Shown piece after piece: positions 50,423 through 60,796 of a stretch of 64,000 nt of DNA. Within the stretch, counting starts at the first letter, position 1, and each line of letters starts with the position of its first letter. A model generated the notes under the pieces. It was not told where the DNA came from, made no database searches, and saw only the letters and a list, made by a program, of their open reading frames with translations. Source of the DNA: Sphingomonas sp. 35-24ZXX (lineage in GTDB: Bacteria > Pseudomonadota > Alphaproteobacteria > Sphingomonadales > Sphingomonadaceae); contig NZ_JROG01000003.1 of NCBI RefSeq assembly GCF_000786215.1, positions 186,001-250,000 of the forward strand. Direction: 5' to 3'. Position numbers and translations under genes: made by a program.

Positions 50423-51045
50423 GCAGGAACACCGTGATCCACGACGAAACCGAGACGCAAAAGACCGCCACCACCGAGGCCGAAGCCGGACAGACGCTCG
50501 ATGCCGAAGCCGCTGCCGAACTGGAAGGCGTGCCCGACAGCCTGAAAGAGCAGGGCGATGACCAGACCGGGCTGGAAGAGCGCATCGCATCGCTCGAGGC
50601 TCAGCTGGCCGAAGCCCGGCAGGACGTCCTCTACGCCCGCGCCGACACGCAGAATGTGCGTCGCCGGCTCGAGAAGGACGCGCAGGACGCCCGCGCCTAT
50701 GCCGCAACCGGCTTTGCCCGCGACATTCTTTCGGTGTCGGACAATCTTGCGCGTGCGCTGCAGCTGATCCCCGAGGATCTGCGCGAGGACGAGAAGTGGA
50801 AGGGCCTGGTCGTCGGTCTCGAAGCGACCGGACGCGAACTCGACAATGTTTTTTCCAAGCACAGCATTTCGCGGATCGCCGCGATCGGTCTGCCGCTCGA
50901 CCCGAACCAGCATCAGGCGATGATCGAGCTGCCCAGCGACGAGGCCGAGCCCGGCACCGTGGTGCAGGAACTGCAGGCCGGTTACATGATCAAGGATCGT
51001 CTGCTGCGCCCCGCTCTGGTGGCGGTGGCCAAGAAGCCCGATTGA
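50419..51045 (+). CDS. grpE: Nucleotide exchange factor GrpE
   Basis: 208 residues. An acidic, Ala/Glu-rich N-terminus, a long coiled coil (~45-95: EERIASLEAQLAEARQDVLY), then the beta-rich head with FSKHSISRIAAIGLPLDPNQ and PGTVVQELQAGYMIKDRLLR. Promotes ADP release from DnaK. ATGA overlap with hrcA. Confidence 0.96.
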   Translation: MSRNTVIHDETETQKTATTEAEAGQTLDAEAAAELEGVPDSLKEQGDDQTGLEERIASLEAQLAEARQDVLYARADTQNVRRRLEKDAQDARAYAATGFARDILSVSDNLARALQLIPEDLREDEKWKGLVVGLEATGRELDNVFSKHSISRIAAIGLPLDPNQHQAMIELPSDEAEPGTVVQELQAGYMIKDRLLRPALVAVAKKPD

Positions 51046-51055
51046 GCCTGCCGGG

Positions 51056-51523
51056 CTAGACCGGAAACGGCAATATCTGTCGATAGGTCGCGAGCGGCGG
51101 TGCCCCTGGCACCCCGCCGCCCTGTCGGATCAGAAAGGCATGGCGGACAAGCTCTGCCTGTTGTTCCAGCCCGTATTTGCCAAAGCGCTGGCCGGGCTTG
51201 ATCGCATAGTCATAGCGGCAGAACGGATGGCGTTTCAGCGGCAGGAAGATGCCCTGCTGATACTGCCAGACATGCACCATTTCGTGGATGAAAAGCCCCT
51301 GGCGCGACAGGCTGGCGCAGCTGAAATCATCGCAATAGGCGGTGCCGCCGGGATGAAAATGGATATGCCCCATCGGTGCCATGATGGTGCGGCGCGGCTG
51401 AAAGAAAATCCACTTCTTCAGCCGGATCCGCACCTTGTCATAGGCGATGGTGTTCCCGAATACCGACCGCGCCAGATCGATTTCCGGCGCGGCCAGCGGC
51501 CTGTCGATCGGCGCACGGCCCAT
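51056..51523 (-). CDS. HExxH-motif Vgr-related protein
   Basis: 155 residues without signal peptide. The C-terminal half has HEMVHVWQYQQGI, an HExxH zinc-binding motif of a gluzincin-like protease, and a second candidate ligand Glu in GLEQQAELVRHAF. The family is usually annotated Vgr-related; enzymatic activity is unproven. The gene's first base overlaps the stop of the PCuAC gene, so the two are cotranscribed. Confidence 0.7.
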   Translation of the reverse strand: MGRAPIDRPLAAPEIDLARSVFGNTIAYDKVRIRLKKWIFFQPRRTIMAPMGHIHFHPGGTAYCDDFSCASLSRQGLFIHEMVHVWQYQQGIFLPLKRHPFCRYDYAIKPGQRFGKYGLEQQAELVRHAFLIRQGGGVPGAPPLATYRQILPFPV

Positions 51524-51975
51524 TAATGCGCCATGCCATCTTCGGGTTTGATCGCGTTTAGCTTGGCATCGACCGCAATCTTGTCGCCGTTCGAGAACGA
51601 GAAGACGAACTGCGCCTTGCCGGCCTTCTTGGCCCCTTCATCGACGCCCCAGACCATCACGTGCTTGCCGCCGGGAGCAAACTCCACCTTGCCGCGCTTG
51701 GGCACCGCGACTGCGGTGATCGGCTTCATCATCGACATGCCGTTTTCTTCGACCGTCTCGTGCATTTCCAGCCGCAGGATGCTGGGCGACGTGATCGAGC
51801 GCAGCACGGTATCTTCGGGCCCGCCGCGAATCGTGAAATAGAGAACGGACGGATTGTCGGTGACCGGAGACAGCTGGACATTGGCCTTTTCGACCAGCAG
51901 CTGCGCGGGCGGCTGACATGCGGCGAGCAGCGCGAGCGCAACGCCCATCACCACCAGATAGACTGAACGCACCAT
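51523..51975 (-). CDS. PCuAC copper-chaperone lipoprotein
   Basis: 150 residues from the ATG at 51975, preceded by an ideal AGGAGG. Lipoprotein signal with LLAAC lipobox (lipid Cys20). The PCuAC cupredoxin-like domain has its Met/His copper ligands: [17 protein letters not shown] and KHVMVWG. Such proteins bring Cu(I) to cytochrome oxidase in the periplasm. Its last base overlaps the downstream HExxH gene. Confidence 0.88.
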   Translation of the reverse strand: MVRSVYLVVMGVALALLAACQPPAQLLVEKANVQLSPVTDNPSVLYFTIRGGPEDTVLRSITSPSILRLEMHETVEENGMSMMKPITAVAVPKRGKVEFAPGGKHVMVWGVDEGAKKAGKAQFVFSFSNGDKIAVDAKLNAIKPEDGMAH

Positions 51976-52048
51976 CGGGATTTCCTCCTTCTTGCCATGT
52001 GCCGAATTTGGCCAGTCGGGCCTTGGAGGTGATGTAGATACTGCGATG

Positions 52049-52080
52049 CCTTGTGCCAAGCGAAAGCAACCCTATATCCG
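52049..52080 (+). promoter_or_regulatory. RpoH-type heat-shock promoter of dnaK
   Basis: CCTTG (52049-52053) followed at 17 bp by CCTATATCCG (52071-52080). This agrees with the alphaproteobacterial RpoH consensus (CTTG, then CYTATNTNNG), and leaves a leader of about 85 nt before dnaK. Confidence 0.6.
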
Positions 52081-52171
52081 CCGACGGGGACGGAATTGCC
52101 GGATGCTTGGGGGCATGACGGCGGTTCGTATTCTTTCATCTGCATATCGAAAGTTACGTGGGAAAAGCATT

Positions 52172-54073
<1,902 letters not shown>

Positions 54074-54184
54074 TTGCCGGATTGATGACCGACGGTTTGG
54101 CCGGGCGGGATTGCGGGGCAGGGGTGGCGTCAGCCATGCCCGCCGCGCCGTCCCGCCCGGTCGCTGCATGATGAATCGCGACCC

Positions 54185-55327
54185 ATGACCATGACCATAG
54201 CCAAAGATTATTACGAGCGGCTTGGCGTCTCGCGCACTGCCGACGACGCCGCGCTCAAGTCCGCCTATCGCAAGCTTGCGATGCAGTGGCACCCGGATCG
54301 CAACCCCGGCGATGCCGAGGCCGAGGCTCGCTTCAAGGCGATCAGCCAGGCCTATGATTGCCTGAAGGACCCCCAGAAGCGCGCAGCCTATGACCGGTTC
54401 GGGCCCGAGGCCTATGAAAACGGCATGTCGGGCGGTGGCGGCGGACGGGGCGGGCCTGAAGGCTTTTCCGATCTGGGCGACATCTTCGATACCATCTTTG
54501 GTGGCGGCTTTGGCGGCGGCGGCGCACGGCGTGGCCCGGCGCGCGGGGCCGACCTGCGCTACGACATGGAAATCTCGCTGGAAGAGGCCTATCACGGCAA
54601 GGCCAGCGAAATCACGATCGATGTCGCAGCGACCTGCGATACCTGCGATGGCAGCGGGGCGGAGCCCGGCACCAAGGTGCGCACCTGCAACCTGTGCGGC
54701 GGCAGCGGCAAGATGCGCGCGCAGCAGGGCTTTTTCGTCGTCGAGCGGACCTGTCCCAACTGCCATGGCTCGGGCCAGGTGATCGAAAACCCCTGTCGCT
54801 CGTGTCGTGGCGAAGGCCGGGTCGACAAGCAGCAGACGCTGTCGGTCGATATTCCGCCGGGTGTCGACAACGGCACGCGCATTCGCCTCACCGGCAAGGG
54901 CGAGGCTGGCCCCAAGGGCTCGCCGCCGGGCGACCTCTACATCTTCATCCATGTCTCGCGGCATCGCATCTTCGAACGCGACGGCACCACCCTGATCACG
55001 CGCTGCCCGATCAGCATCACCACGGCGGCGCTGGGCGGCGAGCTGGAAATTCCGGGGCTGGATGGCAAGCGCCATCGCATCACCATTCCCGCCGGCATCC
55101 AGTCGGGCAAGCAGCTGCGCCAGCGCGGTGCGGGCATGCCCGTGCTGCAGGGACGCGGTACCGGAGACATGGTCATCCAGATCGATGTCGAGACGCCCAC
55201 CAAGCTGTCGGCGCGGCAAAAGGAACTGCTGCGCGAATTCCAGGCGACAGAAACCGGTCAGGAAAGCCCGGAAAGCACCGGCTTCTTCGCGAAACTCAAG
55301 GAAATGTGGGACGGGATCGGCGAATAG
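54185..55327 (+). CDS. dnaJ: Chaperone protein DnaJ
   Basis: 380 residues. J domain (~8-72) with the HPD tripeptide in MQWHPDRNPGD, a Gly/Phe-rich linker (GGGFGGGGA), and the zinc-finger region with four CxxCxGxG copies (CDTCDGSG, CNLCGGSG, CPNCHGSG, CRSCRGEG), then the substrate-binding C-terminal domains. Start at ATG 54185, with a second ATG two codons on. Follows dnaK by 111 nt. Confidence 0.97.
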   Translation: MTMTIAKDYYERLGVSRTADDAALKSAYRKLAMQWHPDRNPGDAEAEARFKAISQAYDCLKDPQKRAAYDRFGPEAYENGMSGGGGGRGGPEGFSDLGDIFDTIFGGGFGGGGARRGPARGADLRYDMEISLEEAYHGKASEITIDVAATCDTCDGSGAEPGTKVRTCNLCGGSGKMRAQQGFFVVERTCPNCHGSGQVIENPCRSCRGEGRVDKQQTLSVDIPPGVDNGTRIRLTGKGEAGPKGSPPGDLYIFIHVSRHRIFERDGTTLITRCPISITTAALGGELEIPGLDGKRHRITIPAGIQSGKQLRQRGAGMPVLQGRGTGDMVIQIDVETPTKLSARQKELLREFQATETGQESPESTGFFAKLKEMWDGIGE

Positions 55328-55345
55328 GGGGCACCTTGCCCCCTA
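55325..55345. terminator. Bidirectional hairpin between dnaJ and aguB
   Basis: TAGGGGGC-ACCTT-GCCCCCTA is a perfect 8-bp stem with a 5-nt loop, beginning in the dnaJ stop codon itself. The genes converge here, so it likely ends both transcripts; there is no long T run. Confidence 0.6.
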
Positions 55346-55359
55346 TCGGGTCCGCATGA

Positions 55360-56208
55360 TCAGATATCCTGGGCGAGCCGTCCGTAGAGCTCGGGCCTGC
55401 GGTCACGGAAAAAGCCCATGCCCGCACGGTGCCTGCGCGCGCGCACAAGATCGAGCGTCGCCACCAGCACGCCGGTCTCTTCGGCGCCATATTCCAGCAC
55501 CAGATCGCCCCATTCGTTGGTGATGAAGCTGTGGCCGTAGAATTCTTGCCCGCCTTCGCTGCCGATCCGGTTGCTGGCGATCACCGGCATGCAGTTCGAC
55601 ACCGCATGGCCCTGCATCGCGCGGCGCCACATGCGGCTGGTATCGAGATCGGCATCATAGGGTTCTGATCCGATCGCGGTCGGATAGAACAGCAGCTCTG
55701 CCCCCATCAGCGCCATCGCGCGGGCAGTTTCGGGATACCATTGATCCCAGCAGATGCCGACGCCAATGCGCGTGCCGCATACGTCCCACACCTTGAAGCC
55801 GGTGTTGCCGGGGCGGAAATAGTATTTCTCCTCATAGCCCGGCCCGTCCGGAATATGGCTTTTGCGATAGACGCCCAGGATTTCGCCGTCAGGGTTGATC
55901 ATCGCCAGCGAGTTGTAATGATGCGGCCCATCACGCTCGAAGAAGCTGGTCGGGATCGCGACCTTCAGCTGCCGTGCGAGCTTGGCCATCGCCCGCACCG
56001 AAGGATGCTCTGACGTGGGGTGCGCGGTTGCAAACAGCGCCTCGTCCTCGGTCTGGCAGAAATAGGGGCCTTCGAACAGCTCGGGCGGCAGGATGATCTG
56101 CGCGCCCCTGTCAGCTGCGAACGCGACGAGATCCGTCACCGCCTCGATATTCTCGGGCGTGCTTGCGCCCAGGGGAAGCTGCAAGGCGGCAACGGTGATC
56201 TCGGTCAT
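55360..56208 (-). CDS. aguB: N-carbamoylputrescine amidase
   Basis: 282 residues, nitrilase superfamily. The catalytic triad is Glu43 (LPPELFEGPYF), Lys116 (GVYRKSHIPDGPGY) and Cys153 (GICWDQWYPE). The HIPDGPGYEEKYYF segment and WDQWYPE with Trp are typical of AguB rather than other nitrilases. It hydrolyses N-carbamoylputrescine to putrescine. Partner agmatine deiminase is two genes upstream on the same strand, which supports the assignment. Confidence 0.93.
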   Translation of the reverse strand: MTEITVAALQLPLGASTPENIEAVTDLVAFAADRGAQIILPPELFEGPYFCQTEDEALFATAHPTSEHPSVRAMAKLARQLKVAIPTSFFERDGPHHYNSLAMINPDGEILGVYRKSHIPDGPGYEEKYYFRPGNTGFKVWDVCGTRIGVGICWDQWYPETARAMALMGAELLFYPTAIGSEPYDADLDTSRMWRRAMQGHAVSNCMPVIASNRIGSEGGQEFYGHSFITNEWGDLVLEYGAEETGVLVATLDLVRARRHRAGMGFFRDRRPELYGRLAQDI

Positions 56209-56217
56209 GGGACGAAA

Positions 56218-57060
56218 TTACTTCTTCTTGAACAACAGGGTCATGCGGTCGGATTCGCCGATCGCGGCATATTTGTCGCGATCGACATCCTTGAGCGCAT
56301 AGTTGGGCGGCAGCGTCCAGACGCCGCCGGGATAGTCCGCGCTGTCCTTCGGGTTGGCGTTGATCTCGCTCTTGCCGGCCAGCACGAACCCGTGCTTTTC
56401 GAACATCGCGATGACATCGGCTTCCTTGAGATAGCCCTTGGAACCATCGACATAATCCGCGGGCGCACCGGCCTTGGCGCGGTGCTGTTCGACGCCGATC
56501 ATGCCGCCCGGCTTGAGCATGGCGTGCATCGCGTCAAGCTCGCTGCCCAGGATGCCCCAGCGGTTCATGTTGTGCAGCATACGGAAAATGAGGATGCGGT
56601 CGACCTTGCCGGCAAGCTCTGCCGGCACCGCGTTGGTGACATGGGCGTGGATCTTGTCGGCAGCGATGCCGGTCGCCTTGGCCGCGCGTTCGGGATAGGC
56701 GGTGGGGAATGCCGCCATCTGCGCCTTGCGCTGCTCGTTGAAGGACGCTGCCACCGGCGATACGCCGAGCGCCACATATTTGCCGCTGGTCACGGTCAGC
56801 GGTGCCAGGATCTTGGTGTACCAGCCTGCATCCGCGGCATATTCGGCGACCACCATGTTCGGCGCGACCTGAAAGAATTCCAGCGTTTCCTTGGGGTGGC
56901 GATACTTGTCGCGCGCCTTGTCTTCTCCGCGCAGATCGGCGGTGACAGCCGCATCGATCGCAGCAGACGCGCTAGCGCTTTCGGCGGCGACAGCCGGCAT
57001 CGCAGCGAGCATCGGCAGAGCAGTGCCTGCAATCAGGGCAGGAATGATCAGGTGGCGCAT
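56218..57060 (-). CDS. Exported class I SAM methyltransferase-like protein
   Basis: 280 residues from the ATG 57060 (GAGGA 9 nt upstream); signal peptide with cleavage after AVAAE near residue 25. The body resembles a SAM-dependent methyltransferase: VVAEYAADAGWYTKILAPLT gives a variant of motif I, then DRILIFRMLHNMNRW and LKPGGMIGVEQHRAKAG (post-motif III pattern). SAM is cytoplasmic, so a periplasmic form probably has another job. Such predicted exported methyltransferase homologues are widespread in sphingomonads. Situated between aguB and aguA. Confidence 0.8.
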   Translation of the reverse strand: MRHLIIPALIAGTALPMLAAMPAVAAESASASAAIDAAVTADLRGEDKARDKYRHPKETLEFFQVAPNMVVAEYAADAGWYTKILAPLTVTSGKYVALGVSPVAASFNEQRKAQMAAFPTAYPERAAKATGIAADKIHAHVTNAVPAELAGKVDRILIFRMLHNMNRWGILGSELDAMHAMLKPGGMIGVEQHRAKAGAPADYVDGSKGYLKEADVIAMFEKHGFVLAGKSEINANPKDSADYPGGVWTLPPNYALKDVDRDKYAAIGESDRMTLLFKKK

Positions 57061-57142
57061 GGGTGGCAATCCTCAGTGTGTTGTGGTGCGGCAGATATAG
57101 GAAGCTTGATGGGTGCGGCTATACCCGGCCCGAGAAAACCGA

Positions 57143-58141
57143 TCAATCGAACTGCGGCATCTGTTGGCTGGCGCAATGGAAGCTGCCACCGCCGGCCAGC
57201 ACCGCGTCCGCGCGCAGGCCTATGGTGCGCCGATTGGGGAAGCATGCCGCGATCGCGTCGACCGCGGGGCCGTCCGATGCGCCGCCATAGACCGGCACCA
57301 CCACCAGATGGCTGGTGATTGCGAAGTTCATATGGCTGGCGGGCTGGACCTTCACCTCGCCTTCGGCATCGGTCCGTTCGACCAGGCCGGGCGAGGGGAT
57401 GGGAATGACTTTCAGCCCGAAGGCTTCGGCGCGCTGGCGGGCATCGGCATAGATCGCCGCATTGGGGTCGTCATGGCCTGCTGCCACCGGCAGCGCCAGC
57501 GTGCCCGGAGCCACGAAGCGCGCCAGATTATCGACATGCCCGTCGGTATGATCGTTGATCAGGCCGTCGCCCAGCCACAGCAGCCGTTCGATCCCCAGGT
57601 CGCGGTGGAGCCGTGCCTCGATTTCCTGCCGCGACAGATGCGGGTTGCGGTTGGGGTTGAGCAGGCACTGTTCGGTGGTAACGCCAAGACCGGTGCCGTC
57701 GACATCGATCGCGCCGCCTTCGAGCACCCAGTCCGCCCTGGCTGACGGCAGCGCGGCTTCGTCGGCCAGCGTAGCGCCGATCTCGGTGTCGCCGGGCATC
57801 ACATATTTGCCGCCCCAGCCGTTGAAGCCGAACAGCTGTGCTTTCGCCCCGCTGCCTGCTTCGCGGACCACCAGCGGCCCGGTGTCGCGCAGCCAGATGT
57901 CGCCATAGCGGTGGACGCGGATATCGACCGCATCGCCGGTAAGGCCGCGCGCCAGCCTGGCATGGTCCTCGTCGGGACAGACCAGCCGGGCCGGTTGACC
58001 GCTTTCGGCCACGGCGCGGGCAAAGGCTGCGATCTCGCTCTGGGCAGGGGCCAGAAAGCCCTGCCATTCATCGGCAAGATGCGGAAAGCCGATCCACAGC
58101 CATTGCTGCGGGCTCCATTCGGGCGGCATCATCTGCGTCAT
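57143..58141 (-). CDS. aguA: Agmatine deiminase
   Basis: 332 residues; converts agmatine to N-carbamoylputrescine. Guanidino-modifying fold: W(I)GFPHLADEW substrate region, YGDIWLRDTGPL, GGAIDVDGTGLGVTTEQCLL, DHTDGHVDN with the catalytic His, and C-terminal nucleophile Cys in AGGGSFHCASQQMP. Start at the ATG 58141 with GGAG 11 nt upstream; an ATG at 58159 and a GTG overlapping the upstream stop are alternatives. Makes putrescine with AguB. Confidence 0.94.
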   Translation of the reverse strand: MTQMMPPEWSPQQWLWIGFPHLADEWQGFLAPAQSEIAAFARAVAESGQPARLVCPDEDHARLARGLTGDAVDIRVHRYGDIWLRDTGPLVVREAGSGAKAQLFGFNGWGGKYVMPGDTEIGATLADEAALPSARADWVLEGGAIDVDGTGLGVTTEQCLLNPNRNPHLSRQEIEARLHRDLGIERLLWLGDGLINDHTDGHVDNLARFVAPGTLALPVAAGHDDPNAAIYADARQRAEAFGLKVIPIPSPGLVERTDAEGEVKVQPASHMNFAITSHLVVVPVYGGASDGPAVDAIAACFPNRRTIGLRADAVLAGGGSFHCASQQMPQFD

Positions 58142-58164
58142 CGGATCAGCTCGCTCCATGCAGA

Positions 58165-59844
58165 TCACTGGCCGGCACGGCTCTGGTCGCGAATGGCGCG
58201 GAACTCATCGCCCTCGACCCAGTTCGGCCAGCTCTGCGACATCGCAAGGCTTCGCCCGACACGGTAGTAGAGCGACAAATCCGCGATCACGCCAGACCAG
58301 TCCCAGTCCGGGTTGAACTCGTCCTTGGGGCCATGATAGCGATTGACGGTATAGTCCTTGGCAGCCGCTTGGCCGGCCGCCTTGCCACCCACCACCAGAT
58401 CATCGCCGCCATCGATATACAGCATCGGCACGCCCTGCTTGGCGAGGCTGAAATGGTCGGACCGGTAGTAATAGCCGTTCTGCGGCGTCGCGTCGGCCTC
58501 TGCCACGCGGCCCTCGGTGGTCAGCGCTGCAGCGAGGAAATCATCGAGCTGCGACTTGCCCTTGCCGACCACGGTCACGTTCTTCGATCGGCCTGCCATC
58601 ATGAACGCATCCATGTTGATGCCGCCCACCGTCTGTGCCAGCGGATAGATGGGGTTCTGGCCATAATAGGCCGAGCCGAGCAGCCCCGATTCCTCTGCGG
58701 TTACCGCCAGGAAGACAATGCTGCGGTCGGGTGCCCCGGCTTTGGCGAACGTTTCGGCCAGCGCCACCAGAGCCGCGGTGCCGGTGGCATTGTCGACCGC
58801 CCCGTTGCAGATGTCGTCGCCATCCGCTGCGGGCTTGCACCGGCCCAGGTGATCCCAGTGCGCCGTGTAGAGCACATATTCGTCGGGGCGCCTGGCCCCC
58901 GGCAGAATGCCGATGATGTTGTTCGAGATGGTCGTCTCGATCGCGTTGGCAAACGACACCGATGCCTTGACGCCCAGCGGCACGGGCTTGAAGCCCTTGC
59001 GCTTGGCAGCGGCGCTGAGCGTCGTCAGATCCTGCCCGGCGCTGGCCAGCAGCTTTGCCGCGGCTTCCTTCTGGATCCAGCCATTGGCCTTGGTCTGGCT
59101 GGCGCCCTTGTCGGCGCTCTGCGCGAAGAATTGCGGGCCGGTCCAGCTCGATTCGACCACGCCCCAGCCATAGGCGGCGGGCACGGTATCATGCACGATC
59201 AGCGCGGCGGCCGCACCTTGCCGGGCGGCTTCCTCATATTTGTAGGTCCAGCGGCCATAATAGGTCATCGCCTTGCCGCCGAATTCGCCACTGAGATCGG
59301 GGCTGTCATAATCGGGATCGTTGACCAGGATGATCACGGTCTTCCCGCGCACGTCGATCCCGGCATAATCGTTCCAGCCCTTTTCCGGCGCGTTGATGCC
59401 ATAGCCGACGAAGACGACGTCGCTATCGACGATGTCGATCGCCTCGGCCTCGCGATAGGTGCCTATCACCATGTCCTTGCCATATTCGAACGACAGGGGC
59501 GTCTTGCCGCCGGTAATGGCAAGCGGGCTGTTTTTTCCCGCCTCGATGCTGACCAGCGGCACCTTCTGCAACCAGCTGTCGCCATTGCCGGGCTTCAGCC
59601 CCGCCTTGGCAAACCTTTCCGTCAGCAACGCGATGGTCTTCTGTTCACCGACGCTGCCGGGCGCCCGGCCTTCAAACTCGTCGGATGACAGCATCCGCGT
59701 GACGTCACGCATCGTATCTTGCGATACCGATGGCGACGCGACGTCAGGGATATCGAGCGACTGCGCCTGCTGTGCGTGGACAGGGTTGGCGGCCATCAGT
59801 GCAAGCGGTGCCGCTGCAATTTGGAACAGGGTCTTGAGGGTCAT
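58165..59844 (-). CDS. Exported M28-family metallopeptidase
   Basis: 559 residues with a signal peptide (MTLKTLFQIAAAPLALMAAN, cleavage after VHA near residue 25). A PA-type insert domain sits in the middle (DVRGKTVIILVNDPDY; AALIVHDTVPAAYGWG). Zinc ligands of the M28 catalytic core are visible: TAHWDHLG (His), GAVDNATG (bridging Asp), TAEESGLLG (Glu/Glu), NMDAF (Asp) and RYHGPKDEF (His). An aminopeptidase of the periplasm. The stop overlaps the GTG start alternative of aguA. Confidence 0.9.
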   Translation of the reverse strand: MTLKTLFQIAAAPLALMAANPVHAQQAQSLDIPDVASPSVSQDTMRDVTRMLSSDEFEGRAPGSVGEQKTIALLTERFAKAGLKPGNGDSWLQKVPLVSIEAGKNSPLAITGGKTPLSFEYGKDMVIGTYREAEAIDIVDSDVVFVGYGINAPEKGWNDYAGIDVRGKTVIILVNDPDYDSPDLSGEFGGKAMTYYGRWTYKYEEAARQGAAAALIVHDTVPAAYGWGVVESSWTGPQFFAQSADKGASQTKANGWIQKEAAAKLLASAGQDLTTLSAAAKRKGFKPVPLGVKASVSFANAIETTISNNIIGILPGARRPDEYVLYTAHWDHLGRCKPAADGDDICNGAVDNATGTAALVALAETFAKAGAPDRSIVFLAVTAEESGLLGSAYYGQNPIYPLAQTVGGINMDAFMMAGRSKNVTVVGKGKSQLDDFLAAALTTEGRVAEADATPQNGYYYRSDHFSLAKQGVPMLYIDGGDDLVVGGKAAGQAAAKDYTVNRYHGPKDEFNPDWDWSGVIADLSLYYRVGRSLAMSQSWPNWVEGDEFRAIRDQSRAGQ

Positions 59845-60089
59845 GGGCGCTCTTTTCGCAGAAATGGGGAATGGGCGAGCAAAGGCGCTGCCTTGCGCGC
59901 GTGTTTGCCATTCCCGTGTCACGCAGGCAAGCGCGGTGGTTTCCGGCACCGCGACGCATGCTTGTGAAATGCAACGAAATTCCTTAACGCGGGTATGGAA
60001 ATTAACATGTGTCAATGACCGGCGACGCCGCGGTTACGCCATTTCGCTTCGGCAAGTCTCCGGGTTCAAGAGGGTCAGGCCTGCATTTC

Positions 60090-60731
60090 ATGGCGTTTGA
60101 TAGCTCCGCAGACGCCGCGCCAGAGGCTGGAACGCCGCTGGACGATGAAGCGTTCAAGGCTCAGCTCGCGTCGCTGATCCCGCACCTGCGCGCCTATGGC
60201 CGTTCGCTCAGTGGCAATCGGGATGTTGCCGATGATCTCGTCCAGGACACGATGCTCAAGGCCTGGGCGGCGCGCGCACGGTTTTCCGCGGGAACCAACA
60301 TGCGGGCGTGGACCTTCATCATTCTGCGCAACTCGTTCCTGTCGCAGCGCAGGCGTGCGCGCTTCACCACCGAATGGGATGATGTCGTTGCCGATCGCAT
60401 CCTGTCGATGCCGGCCGGACAGGGCGACCAACTACACCTTGCTGATGTCCAGCGGGCGCTGATGCAGCTCCCCGAAAGCCAGCGCGAGGCGCTGATCCTC
60501 GTCGGCGCGGGCGGATTTTCCTATGAGGAAGCCGCCGATATCTGCGGCGTGGCACTGGGCACGATCAAGAGCCGGGTCGCGCGCGGGCGGTCGGCGCTGT
60601 CCGCGCTGATCGAGGATACCGTGGCCAGCGAAGGGCGCGGCGAGCGCACCGCCGACCCGATGGCTGCAATCATGGCGGATGTCGACAGGGTCAGCGGCGG
60701 CCTGCCTGGCCGGGTGGACGACGACGACTGA
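60090..60731 (+). CDS. EcfG-like ECF sigma factor
   Basis: 213 residues. Region 2 (about 30-95) includes LRAYGRSLSGNRDVADDLVQ and DTMLKAWAARARF with the -10-binding RAWTFIILRN, and region 4 (~140-190) has LPESQREALILVGAGGFSYE, AADICGVALGTIKSRVARGR; the phrase GFSYEEAADICG is typical of the EcfG general-stress group. No NepR or PhyR gene lies next to it, unlike most main ecfG loci. The ATG 60090 was chosen, though a ribosome site is not evident; ATG 60015 is possible. Confidence 0.83.
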   Translation: MAFDSSADAAPEAGTPLDDEAFKAQLASLIPHLRAYGRSLSGNRDVADDLVQDTMLKAWAARARFSAGTNMRAWTFIILRNSFLSQRRRARFTTEWDDVVADRILSMPAGQGDQLHLADVQRALMQLPESQREALILVGAGGFSYEEAADICGVALGTIKSRVARGRSALSALIEDTVASEGRGERTADPMAAIMADVDRVSGGLPGRVDDDD

Positions 60732-60739
60732 GCCTCAGC

Positions 60740-60796
60740 CCGCAGCGATGATTGCCTATCCACCAGTCGGGGGCTAGCACCGCAGCGATGATTGCC
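60740..60796. repeat. Duplicated 17-mer around the glnE start
   Basis: CCGCAGCGATGATTGCC occurs at 60740-60756 and 60780-60796, 40 bp apart. The second copy contains the likely glnE start ATG (60788); the first copy's ATG (60748) opens only a nine-codon frame ending at TAG (60775-60777). Confidence 0.7.
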
